This document shows, in pieces, positions 8,479-16,700 of a DNA stretch of 64,000 nucleotides. The notes under the pieces are model-generated. The model was not told the origin of the DNA, did no database searches, and saw only the letters and a program-made list of their open reading frames with translations. The position numbers and the translations under genes are program-made. The stretch spans positions 50,989-114,988 of the forward strand of contig VXRC01000032.1 of assembly GCA_009838645.1 (NCBI GenBank), given 5' to 3'. The DNA is from Gemmatimonadota bacterium (GTDB lineage: Bacteria; JAAXHH01). How positions within the stretch are numbered: position 1 is the first letter of the stretch; each line of letters begins with the position of its first letter.

Positions 8479-11400
8479 CTATACCCCGACCGTACCGGCG
8501 CCGTTGGCCTCCTCGCCCGGAGCGGCCGCGGTTTCCAGCGCCTCCGAATCGGCATCCTCGAGGCGCACGGAGACCATCTTGGACAGGCCGGGTTCTTCCA
8601 TGGTAATGCCGTAGAGGTAATCGGCGGCTTCCATGGTCCGCTTGTTGTGGGTGACCACCAGGAACTGCGTGTCGCTGGTAAACTGGCGCAGGGCGCTGGC
8701 GAAGCGCCGGACGTTGGCGTCGTCCAGCGGCGCGTCCACCTCGTCGAACACGCAGAAGGGGCTGGGCTTCACGAGGTAGATGGCGAAGAGCAGGGCGATG
8801 GCCGTGAGGGCCGTCTCGCCGCCGGACAGCAGGGCCAGGCTCTGCAGCCGCTTTCCTCCCGGCCGCGCCATGATCTCGATGCCCGCTTCGAGAGGGTCCC
8901 CTTCTTCGAGCATGAGGTCGGCCTCGCCGCCTTCGAACAGCGTCTGGAAGGTGGTCATGAAGTTGGTCCGGACCTCTTCGAAGGTGGTCATGAAGCGGGA
9001 CCGGGCGGCCTTGTTCATCTTGATAATGGTCTTCTCCAGGTTGTCCTTGGCCTCGATGAGGTCGTTCTGCTGCTGCTGGAGAAAGTCGAGCCGCTCCTTG
9101 CCCGCCCGGTACTCTTCCACCGCCGCCATGTTGATGGGACCCAAGTCGTCCACCTTGCGCTGGATGCCGTCCCGCAGGGTCTGGGCGGCGTCGGGCGAGT
9201 ATTCGTCCAGTTCCTCGATCCGCGGCAGTTCGTCCATGCCCTCGGGGTCGGTGTCGTGCCGGTCCATCAACTGTCGCCGGATCTCGTTGCTCTTCATGTA
9301 TAACTCGGCGTCTTCCAGTTCCGCCTGGTGGACCTGTTCCTGTACCTGGGTCAGTTCGTTCCGGTTCTCGCCGAGGTGCTGCTGCAGATGGCGTTCGGCT
9401 TCCTGCAGGTTCTGGTGCTCTTCGAGGACGGCGTCGCGGTCCAACGCGCGCTCCCGCCGGGTCGCGTAGTGCGCCTCCAGCTGCTTCTCGTTAACTTTCT
9501 GGGCCTTCTCCAGTTCCGTGGACTGGCTGCCGGCCTCCACCGCCTCGGTCTTTCGCTGCGTCAGGAGATTGGCCAGGCGCTCGTTCTCCTGGGTAAGGAA
9601 TTCATCGGCGGTGCTCAACTCGTTGCTCCGGCTTTCCATGGACACGAGGGCGACCCGCGCTTCGTTGGCCGCTTCGGCCAGGTGCTGGCGTTCCTCCTCC
9701 ATCTCGTCCAGGGTCTGCTGGTTGGTCCGTTCTTCTGCTTCGGCCGATACCCGGTCGCGGGCCAGGGTCTCCATCGCTGTTTTGCGCTGCTCGCGTTCCC
9801 CGGCCGCAGCCTTCGCGTCCGCGGCCAGGGTATCCGCTTCACGCGCGAGTTCTTCGTCCTGTTCCGTCATCCGGGACCGCTCGAAATCCAACTGCCGTTC
9901 CCCGGACTCCGTTTCCATCAACTTGCGCCGGGACTCGCCGAGTACCTGCTCGACGGAGGCCTGCCGCTGCGCCAGCGCGGCCAGTTCCGTCTCCAGGCCT
10001 TCCAGTTCGCCGGCGACCTTGTCCCGTTGCGCCCGGTCTTCCTCCAGTTCCCCTTCGATCTCCGCGATCCGCTCCGCGCGGCGCAGAAGGTCCGACTCGC
10101 CGGCCTCGGACGATCCGGACGAACCACCGGTCAGTACGCCGGCCGGGTCCACGACCTCGCCGCCGGCCGTCAGCAGTCTCCAGTCCTGGTCGGTGTCGAA
10201 CAAGGGGGAAAGGCGCAGGGCCGTTTCCACGTCCTTCACGAGCACGACCCTGGAGAGCAGGTGGGTCACCGCCGGAGCCAGCGCCTTGTCGGACTTGACC
10301 ATGGTGCTCGCGCGGCCGATGATGCCGTCGTCCTCGAAGGGCAGATCCGCGGGCGCGGGGCGGGACTTCATCCGGTCCAGGAGGATGAAGGAAGCCCGGC
10401 CGGCCTCCTGCTCCCGGAGGTAGGCCAGGCCCGCCTCGGCATCTTTTGTGCGGCCGGCCACCACGTACTGCAGCATGTCGTCCAGGTAGGCCGCGATTAC
10501 TGTTTCGTAGGCCTTGTCGATGGTGATCCCGTCCGCCAGCACGCCGCGGAGCCCATCGACGTCCGCGCCGTTGGTGAGCAGCGTCCGGACGCCCTGGCCG
10601 TATCCTTCGTACTGCCGGTGCATGCGATCGAGGAGCGTCCATTCCTTTTCCGCCGTCGCAATGGTCGTTTCGAGGCCGGACAGCTCGTCCCGGGCCGACT
10701 CGATGCACTGCTGCGCGTTCTGGACCGATTCCGTCAGGTTCGCGTGCAGCGACGCGTTCTCTTCCACTACGGCCCGGACGTCCCGCAGTTCCTTCTGCAC
10801 GGTCTCGACGGCCGCTTTCTTCGATGCCAGTTCCTCGGCGAGTTTCTTCCGGGCGGACCCCACTTCGGCGCTTCTTTTGCGAAGGGATGCTACGCGGGTT
10901 TCAAGGGAACTGATGGCCGCCAGCTCGCTCGAGTGCTGCTGAATCGCCGCCATGCTGCGGTCCCGCAGCGCCTGGGTGGCTTCTTTCTGCGCGGAGATCC
11001 GGCCGGCGTAGGTCCGGGACGCCTCGTCCCGCTCCGCGAAGGCAGCGCGTGCCTGTTCCAGCGCCGTCTCCAACGTCTTCCGGTCGTCCCCGATCCGGGC
11101 GAGCTGCGACCGGATACCTTCCAGTTCGGTCTCCGCCTGTTCGGCTTCCCCCGACGCGGAACGAGCCCGCTGCTCCAGGCCGGTCCGGCGCTCCTTGCTC
11201 ACCAGGAGTTCCTCTTCCAGCGCCCTGATCTGGTCGTCGATCTGGTTGACGGCGTCCTGCCGCTGCTGGAGTTTTTCCTCCTTTTCCAACTGGACGGCCT
11301 TGCTCTTCTCGACCTCCGCCTCGGCGGTCCGTATGCGGGTCTGAATGGCTTCCTTCCGCTCCGCGAACTGCCGGATCCGCTCCCGGACGGGCTCGGTCTG

Positions 11401-12117
11401 CCTTCGCAGGTCCTGGAACGCGTGGCAGGCGACCACGATCTCCACGTCTTTCATCTGCTGCATCAGCCGCTCGTACCGCTCGTACTTGCGCACCTGCCGC
11501 CGCAGCGTGCTCACGCTGCGCTCGACCTCGTCCAGGAGGTCGGCGATACGGACCAGGTCGTGCTCGGTCCCTTCGAGCTTCCGCTGCGCCAGGCGCCGCC
11601 GCGTCTTGTACTTGTTGATGCCGGCGGCTTCCTCGATGAGCTGGCGCCGTTCCAGGGGGCTGCCGTTCACCACCGATTCCACCATGCCCTGCTCGATGAT
11701 GGAGTAGGCGTGGGCGCCCATGCCCGTGTCCAGCAGGAGGTTGGTGATGTCCTTGAGGCGGCAGGGAACCTTGTTGATCTGGTACTCGCTCGCGCCCGAG
11801 CGGAAATAGCGGCGCGTGATCGTGACTTCGCTGTATTCGACAGGCAGCATCTGCTCGCTGTTGTCGATCGTCAGCGACACCTCCGCCATGCCGAGGGGCT
11901 TGCGGGCGGCCGTGCCGTTGAAGATGATGTCTTCCATCCGGTCGCCCCGCAGCGAAGTCGCGCGGTGCTCCCCCAGCGCCCAGCGAATGGCGTCGACGAT
12001 ATTGGACTTGCCGCAGCCGTTCGGACCGACCACGGCCGTGATGCCGTCGCTGAACTTCACCTTCAGCCGGGTGGAGAATGACTTGAAACCGATCATTTCA
12101 AGATGGGAGAGACGCAT
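8479..12117 (-). CDS. smc: Chromosome segregation ATPase SMC
   Basis: SMC is the condensin ATPase that organises and segregates the chromosome. The protein of 1212 aa has the full family architecture. An N-terminal ABC-type head carries Walker A (GPNGCGKSN, near residue 32). A long coiled coil, a hinge at roughly residues 500-650 (YGQGVRTLL, GVLADGITIDKAYETVIAAYL region) and a second coiled coil follow. The C-terminal head carries the ABC signature LSGGE starting at residue 1097 and Walker B (FCVFDEVDAPLD). The ATG at 12117 begins the conserved MRLSHLEMIGFKSF. The partner proteins ScpA and ScpB are not in the window. A promoter candidate lies upstream. Confidence 0.97.
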   Translation of the reverse strand: MRLSHLEMIGFKSFSTRLKVKFSDGITAVVGPNGCGKSNIVDAIRWALGEHRATSLRGDRMEDIIFNGTAARKPLGMAEVSLTIDNSEQMLPVEYSEVTITRRYFRSGASEYQINKVPCRLKDITNLLLDTGMGAHAYSIIEQGMVESVVNGSPLERRQLIEEAAGINKYKTRRRLAQRKLEGTEHDLVRIADLLDEVERSVSTLRRQVRKYERYERLMQQMKDVEIVVACHAFQDLRRQTEPVRERIRQFAERKEAIQTRIRTAEAEVEKSKAVQLEKEEKLQQRQDAVNQIDDQIRALEEELLVSKERRTGLEQRARSASGEAEQAETELEGIRSQLARIGDDRKTLETALEQARAAFAERDEASRTYAGRISAQKEATQALRDRSMAAIQQHSSELAAISSLETRVASLRKRSAEVGSARKKLAEELASKKAAVETVQKELRDVRAVVEENASLHANLTESVQNAQQCIESARDELSGLETTIATAEKEWTLLDRMHRQYEGYGQGVRTLLTNGADVDGLRGVLADGITIDKAYETVIAAYLDDMLQYVVAGRTKDAEAGLAYLREQEAGRASFILLDRMKSRPAPADLPFEDDGIIGRASTMVKSDKALAPAVTHLLSRVVLVKDVETALRLSPLFDTDQDWRLLTAGGEVVDPAGVLTGGSSGSSEAGESDLLRRAERIAEIEGELEEDRAQRDKVAGELEGLETELAALAQRQASVEQVLGESRRKLMETESGERQLDFERSRMTEQDEELAREADTLAADAKAAAGEREQRKTAMETLARDRVSAEAEERTNQQTLDEMEEERQHLAEAANEARVALVSMESRSNELSTADEFLTQENERLANLLTQRKTEAVEAGSQSTELEKAQKVNEKQLEAHYATRRERALDRDAVLEEHQNLQEAERHLQQHLGENRNELTQVQEQVHQAELEDAELYMKSNEIRRQLMDRHDTDPEGMDELPRIEELDEYSPDAAQTLRDGIQRKVDDLGPINMAAVEEYRAGKERLDFLQQQQNDLIEAKDNLEKTIIKMNKAARSRFMTTFEEVRTNFMTTFQTLFEGGEADLMLEEGDPLEAGIEIMARPGGKRLQSLALLSGGETALTAIALLFAIYLVKPSPFCVFDEVDAPLDDANVRRFASALRQFTSDTQFLVVTHNKRTMEAADYLYGITMEEPGLSKMVSVRLEDADSEALETAAAPGEEANGAGTVGV

Positions 12118-12211
12118 CGGACACGGATCCTGATGGCGAATACAGCCGGTTTTGAAATACGGTAAAGTCGGATCGGGTTGAAAATGGGTTTCAGGAGACT
12201 ATTAAGGGGAT

Positions 12212-12238
12212 ATATTAGTATATGTAGGGCCTTGTCAA
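12212..12238 (-). promoter_or_regulatory. Candidate sigma-70-type promoter for smc
   Basis: On the minus strand a perfect -35 hexamer TTGACA (12238-12233) is followed after 15 bases by TAATAT (12217-12212) in a locally AT-rich stretch. It lies about 95 bp upstream of the smc ATG. The spacing is short of the ideal 17, so this is a candidate only. The 205-bp gap between smc and the divergent glycosyltransferase should hold the promoters of both. Confidence 0.4.
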
Positions 12239-12315
12239 GCGAATTATACATTATATACGGCGGGCCCGGACCGCTGGAAACCACTGTAAACACGGATCGA
12301 AAGGGATTTTGAGGG

Positions 12316-12360
12316 GCCAGATATGGCGATGCCGGATATGGCGCGGCCGGATATGGCGCG
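12316..12360. repeat. 15-bp tandem repeat at the glycosyltransferase start
   Basis: Three 15-bp units (12316-12330 imperfect, 12331-12345 and 12346-12360 identical) each contain ATATGGCG. The repeat brings in-frame ATG codons at 12323, 12338 and 12353, and codes for an N-terminal MAMPD-MARPD-MARP pattern. Confidence 0.88.
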
Positions 12361-13060
12361 GCCGGTGGACGGTCGGAAGATCGTGGTCATCATACCGGTC
12401 CTGAACGAGGAGGATTCGATCGGGCTGGTCCTGGCCCATATCCCGGAGGGGATGGCCGCGGCCGTGATCGTGGTGGACAATGGGTCGACGGACCGGACGG
12501 CAGCCGTGGCCGCGGAAGGCGGCGCCGTCGTCGTGCGGGAGCCCCGGCGCGGCTATGGGGCGGCCTGCCTGCGCGGCATGGCCGAGGCCGCCCGGTTCAC
12601 CCCGGACGTCATCGTGTTCCTGGACGGTGACTACAGCGACTACCCGGAGGAAATGGGAGAGCTGGTGAGGCCGATCCTGGACGACGGCTACGACCTGGTG
12701 ATCGGGTCGCGGATGCTGGGCCGCCGCGCGCCGGGCTCCATGCCGATCCAGGCCGTCATCGGGAACGTCCTCGTGCCGCGGATCATCCGGTGGCTTTACG
12801 GCCATCGGTACACCGATCTCGGACCATTCCGGGCCATACGCTACGACCGGTTGCTCGAGCTGGAAATGGCGGATCAGAACTTCGGCTGGACCGTCGAGAT
12901 GCAGATCAAGGCGGCGCGGAAGGGCTTTCGGACGCTCGACGTACCAGTGCGGTATCGCAAGCGGGTCGGGGTATCGAAGATAACGGGTACGCTGTCCGGT
13001 GCGGTCCGGGCGGGCGTGAAGATCCTGTGGGTGACTTTCAGGTATGCGGTGGGGAAGTGA
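12323..13060 (+). CDS. Family 2 glycosyltransferase (dolichyl-phosphate mannose synthase-like)
   Basis: A GT-A fold glycosyltransferase of 245 aa that probably transfers a sugar from a nucleotide donor to a lipid carrier or surface glycan. The conserved elements are IIPVLNEE (donor-binding strand), VVDNGSTD, the metal-binding acidic motif FLDGDYSD, and the acceptor-side segment LGPFRAIR. No membrane helices are evident beyond weak hydrophobic stretches, so it is cytoplasmic or peripheral. The first 15 residues come from a three-copy 15-bp repeat that supplies several in-frame ATG codons, so the true start could be 12323, 12338 or 12353; homology begins at RKIVVIIPV. It is divergent from smc and converges on the sulfurtransferase gene. 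Confidence 0.88.
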   Translation: MAMPDMARPDMARPVDGRKIVVIIPVLNEEDSIGLVLAHIPEGMAAAVIVVDNGSTDRTAAVAAEGGAVVVREPRRGYGAACLRGMAEAARFTPDVIVFLDGDYSDYPEEMGELVRPILDDGYDLVIGSRMLGRRAPGSMPIQAVIGNVLVPRIIRWLYGHRYTDLGPFRAIRYDRLLELEMADQNFGWTVEMQIKAARKGFRTLDVPVRYRKRVGVSKITGTLSGAVRAGVKILWVTFRYAVGK

Positions 13061-13070
13061 GGGATTAGGC

Positions 13071-13922
13071 TCACCCCTCACCCGTCCCGATCGGCCGGTC
13101 CTCGTCGGTAATCCACTCGCTCCAGGAACCCGGGTAGAGCACGGCGTCACCGAAGCCCGCATGAGCGATAGCAAGCAGGTTGTGGCAGGCCGAGACGCCC
13201 GATCCGCAGTAGTTTATGGCGCGGTCGGCCGGCACGCCGCCGAACAACCCCTCGAATCTCCGTCTCAGTTCCTCCGGCGACCGAAAGCACCCATCTTCCC
13301 CCAGGTTCGCATCGAAAGACGCGCATGTGGCACCCGGGATATGGCCGGCCACGGGATCGATGGGTTCCTGCTCTCCGCGGAAACGCTCCGCCGTGCGGGC
13401 GTCCAGGACGGCCCAGTCCGCGTCCTTCCGGTGTCGGTCGACGCCGTCCACGTCGGTGACCAGGTGTGCCCGAACGTTGGGCACGAAGGTGCGCGGCGCC
13501 ACTTCCCTTACTTCTTGCGTAACCGGCAGGCCCGCTCCGGTCCAGGCGGGCCAACCGCCGTCCAATACGGCTACGGCATCGTGACCCAGCCAGCGGAGCA
13601 TCCACCACACCCGCCCGGCCACTGAACCGCCCGCACCGTCGTAGACTGCGACCTGCACGCTTCCGTCGATTCCGAGTCGAGAGAAGACCTCGGCGGCCCG
13701 CTCTACGGAAGGCAGCGGATGTCGGCCGGTCACTCCACGCACGATAGGACCGGACAGATCGTCGTCCAGGTGGGCGTACACGGCGCCGGGCACGTGGCCT
13801 TCACCGTACTCCCTGGCGCCCTGGTCCGCGTCGGCCAGGGAGAACCGGGCGTCGATCACGCGCCAGTCCGGGTCCTGGTGATGCCGGTTCAGTGTGTGTA
13901 CGTCGATGAGCGTGGTATGCAT
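13071..13922 (-). CDS. Two-domain sulfurtransferase (3-mercaptopyruvate/thiosulfate type)
   Basis: A tandem rhodanese protein of 283 aa. The N-terminal domain is the inactive scaffold (DARF, GHVPGAVY). The C-terminal domain holds the active-site loop CGSGVSA with Cys239. The CG[ST]GV form of the loop is typical of 3-mercaptopyruvate sulfurtransferases rather than thiosulfate sulfurtransferases, but the true donor is unproven. I chose the ATG at 13922 because a strong GGAGGT ribosome-binding site precedes it; the frame is open a further 19 codons upstream without support. It lies 57 bp downstream of the helicase-associated/WYL gene on the same strand. Confidence 0.9.
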   Translation of the reverse strand: MHTTLIDVHTLNRHHQDPDWRVIDARFSLADADQGAREYGEGHVPGAVYAHLDDDLSGPIVRGVTGRHPLPSVERAAEVFSRLGIDGSVQVAVYDGAGGSVAGRVWWMLRWLGHDAVAVLDGGWPAWTGAGLPVTQEVREVAPRTFVPNVRAHLVTDVDGVDRHRKDADWAVLDARTAERFRGEQEPIDPVAGHIPGATCASFDANLGEDGCFRSPEELRRRFEGLFGGVPADRAINYCGSGVSACHNLLAIAHAGFGDAVLYPGSWSEWITDEDRPIGTGEG

Positions 13923-13979
13923 TTCCACCTCCGTTGGGCGAACTACGACGGTCTTCTCACCTTCGATTCGCCTTATCAA

Positions 13980-16109
13980 TCAGTTGCCGCCTGCCTGTTC
14001 CTCGTGCTCGTATACGATCCGGATCGCCCGGATGTTCGCGATCTTGAAGGCGTGCACGTCGCCCTCGGGTATGCGGTGCGCCTCGATGAAGGGCGTGCCC
14101 CGGGTCCGTTCGATGCGGATAGGTTTGATCCGGTGCAGGAAGCTGCGGCTACGGTTGCCCAGGTAGTATTCGATGACGGCCCGGTGGTTGTTCTTCACCG
14201 CCATTTCCAGGAGTTCCTCGGTCTGCCCGGGAGACAGGTACTGCAGGTTGGCGGCCTGCTCGATGTGCGGAGCGTTTCGGTCGGCCCCGCCCGATCCCTG
14301 GTGCAGCTGATAACCGGGCAGGCAGTCCCCGAATCCGAGGACTGGTTTTCGTTCGGATTCAGGGGGTGTACGCTCCGTACCGTCCGTGGGTGGATCGTTT
14401 CGGTCGGAATGGCCGCTTCGGCCGGGATGACCACCTCGGTCGGAATGACCGCTTCGCTCCCGTGATTCATTCGGGTCTGTTCTCGGTCCGTTCCCATTGG
14501 CGGACCGGGCACGCTGGACCGCATCTCCGGCGATAGAACTCGAAGCGGCCTCCGCGGGTCCGACGATCCCCGATCTCGGCATGTAACCCTGTTTCTGAAG
14601 CAGGTCCATCAGCTCCCGGTACATCTTGCGTTCCACGATGAGCGCGTCGGGCGCCACCTCGCCCTTGATATATGGCGCGAGTTCCCCGTGGGCCTTGATG
14701 TGGCTGGCGATCTCGGCGCTGGCGGTCCGGAGAAGGAAGGTCTCCATGAAGTACACCTGGCCGTACGCATCGCCCCACGACTGGATCGAGTACGCAACGT
14801 TCTGCGGCACGTCCTTCTCGGAATTGTCCGCAAGGAAACCGTTGACGTCCGCGCCGGACATGTCCGTGTTGGCGGCCCTGTAAATGGTATCGCGGGTGAC
14901 CCGGTAGGTCAGGGTGAGATCGACCTTTTCGAGGTCGGAGAAGCGTTCGAGTTTTTCACGGATGTTCAAGTCCAGGTCCCGGGGCGCAATGATCTCGAAG
15001 GTGGGCTGGACGACGAACCGCGCGCTCCAGGCCTGCTCGTCTGGCCAGTCCTCCCCGCCGAACACGTGCCGTCCCGCCGGCGTAATCACCAGGCCGCCTC
15101 CGGCCCCGTTCTTGCCGTCATACTGACGCAGGAGGCCGATCCATTCGAGCTCGCGCAGCGCGGCGTGGATCTCCGCTCTTTCCTCGTCGCTGAAGGCATC
15201 CGTCTGCACGTGGGTAGAAGAACAGGTCAGCACGCAGCGCAGGATCTGGTCCAGGTCCACCTGCGCGAAACCTACACACAGTTGAAGGATACCCGGCAGT
15301 GCGGATATCGCGGGGGAACGCGCCCGGTCCCGTGCGTGCCAGAAGGACAACAGGTTCGCCAGTTTTTCGGTGGTGGGCAGCTCAAGCCACGATTCGAATT
15401 CGCTGTCGGCGCGAAGGCGTCCGTCCTCTATGCGCGTCAATCCGCGCCACCGCGCATAGTCCATGACGAAGCGCATCTGATCGGGGGTTTCCTCCTCCGA
15501 ATCCTGCAAGCCGTTCGTCAGGGTCTCCTGCCGATCCACCATGGCATCGAGCGCCCGTTTGTAGGGCAGGCCCCGGTCCGTGAGCCGCGCCGGGTTGTGG
15601 CGCAGTCCGTTCACCAGGGCGAAGACGTTTCGGACCGCGGTGAGGTCCCGGCTTTCGTCGTCTTCCGATTTCCCCACTTCCGTCGAGAAATACCCCGCCA
15701 GCCGGTCCGTGAAATTGCGGATCAGCATGTCCCGGAGGTCTTCCGGCACAGTGAAGTCGACCGTGCGGAACGCCGGCCGCCGGCCGATCACGAGCCCCCG
15801 GTTCAGCAGTCCGTGGAGTTGTTCGATCAACCCGTCGTTGGAGGGTTTCCTCGTGTCGTAGACCCGTCCAGCCTCTCCGGCGGAAAGCACGGCCAGGAGA
15901 ATCTCCCGGGCTTCTTCGCTCAGATCGTCCACGCACTGATCGATGTACCCCGGCTCGAAGACTCGGTCGGTAATTTCGCGGATCAGCCGTGCGCGGGAGA
16001 TCATACCGGGCTGCACGCCGAGGGTGACGGCCATGGATTTAAGGTCGCCCATGGGCAGGGCGGCGAGGTAGTCCTGGAGGATCAAGGGTTCATTCCTACT
16101 CGATGGCAA
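13980..16109 (-). CDS. Helicase-associated (XPB/Ssl2-like) protein with C-terminal WYL-like domain
   Basis: A 709-aa protein without helicase motifs. The first ~500 residues match the pattern of the helicase-associated domain found beside XPB-type helicases (several winged-helix-like segments such as ALRELEWIGLL, and VQPTFEIIAPRDLDL). Residues about 510-600 are a low-complexity linker with repeated SGHSDR/GGHPGR units. The last ~80 residues look like a WYL domain (VIEYYLGNRSRSFLHRIKPI, AHRIPEGDVHAFKIANI). WYL domains sense ligands or nucleic acids and are frequent in regulators and defence systems. No partner helicase is adjacent. The function is unknown; a nucleic-acid-linked role is inference. 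Confidence 0.65.
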   Translation of the reverse strand: MPSSRNEPLILQDYLAALPMGDLKSMAVTLGVQPGMISRARLIREITDRVFEPGYIDQCVDDLSEEAREILLAVLSAGEAGRVYDTRKPSNDGLIEQLHGLLNRGLVIGRRPAFRTVDFTVPEDLRDMLIRNFTDRLAGYFSTEVGKSEDDESRDLTAVRNVFALVNGLRHNPARLTDRGLPYKRALDAMVDRQETLTNGLQDSEEETPDQMRFVMDYARWRGLTRIEDGRLRADSEFESWLELPTTEKLANLLSFWHARDRARSPAISALPGILQLCVGFAQVDLDQILRCVLTCSSTHVQTDAFSDEERAEIHAALRELEWIGLLRQYDGKNGAGGGLVITPAGRHVFGGEDWPDEQAWSARFVVQPTFEIIAPRDLDLNIREKLERFSDLEKVDLTLTYRVTRDTIYRAANTDMSGADVNGFLADNSEKDVPQNVAYSIQSWGDAYGQVYFMETFLLRTASAEIASHIKAHGELAPYIKGEVAPDALIVERKMYRELMDLLQKQGYMPRSGIVGPAEAASSSIAGDAVQRARSANGNGPRTDPNESRERSGHSDRGGHPGRSGHSDRNDPPTDGTERTPPESERKPVLGFGDCLPGYQLHQGSGGADRNAPHIEQAANLQYLSPGQTEELLEMAVKNNHRAVIEYYLGNRSRSFLHRIKPIRIERTRGTPFIEAHRIPEGDVHAFKIANIRAIRIVYEHEEQAGGN

Positions 16110-16259
16110 ACGAGCGATGCTTGCACTGCGAATTCAGTGATTTACGTGCTTGTGGCCGGAGCGAACGGGGTCGAAAATCTGCCGTGGAAGGCCGCCGTAA
16201 AGTACCATGGCATCCGCAAAAGTGGCATTCCTATAGACACAGGAAGTTATACAAGTCCA

Positions 16260-16700
16260 CTAAACCGGGTCAACTCCATTCTCATGGTATTGGGAAATGG
16301 CGAACCGTTCAAACAGGTGGAGGTTCATTTCGGCAGGCAATTCGAGCAACACACCCGCATCCCGGGAGGCTTTGGCCCATGCCAGGAGCAAGTCGTAATG
16401 CCTTTGTTCCTGGAGGCCGCCAAACCACTGCATCCCCTCAGGCGAGATGACGCAGAAGACATTGGCCAGATCGCACGGACCAAGGCATCCGGAGATCGTA
16501 AATTGCACCGACCTGTTCAGTTTTTCTTCTTTCCACTGCTGCTTGAGCCAGTCACGGGGAAACGGCGGGAACCCCTTGTCTGTCTGTCCGCAGCAACAGC
16601 CTTCGCAGCACACGACCTGGCCAAGAACGCGGCCTCGGCCCGTAGCCAATGCGTCGTGTCTGCGGAGTGACTCGCGGACGCGTTGGGTCTGAGCATTCAT
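16260..16700 (-). CDS. Small thioredoxin-like [2Fe-2S] ferredoxin-type protein
   Basis: A 146-aa cytoplasmic protein with two cysteine groups: C31, C32, C35, C36, C37 (in VVCCEGCCCGQ) and C72-x3-C76 (in SGCLGPCDLANV), plus C83. The second motif matches the thioredoxin-like [2Fe-2S] ferredoxin fold, which suggests electron transfer or metal binding. It overlaps the PepSY gene by ATGA and ends the COG0523-WD40-PepSY gene string, so it probably works with the PepSY membrane protein. The redox partner and substrate are unknown. The 150 bp downstream to the next minus-strand gene hold nothing I recognise. Confidence 0.7.
   Translation of the reverse strand: MNAQTQRVRESLRRHDALATGRGRVLGQVVCCEGCCCGQTDKGFPPFPRDWLKQQWKEEKLNRSVQFTISGCLGPCDLANVFCVISPEGMQWFGGLQEQRHYDLLLAWAKASRDAGVLLELPAEMNLHLFERFAISQYHENGVDPV

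Noticed and set aside
9328..12081. Long plus-strand open frame opposite smc (917 codons)
   Set aside because: It is the antisense reading of smc in GC-rich DNA, with no recognisable domain or ribosome-binding site.
14688..16670. Plus-strand open frame of 660 codons opposite the helicase-associated gene
   Set aside because: It is antisense to a protein with clear domain patterns and has no recognisable features itself.
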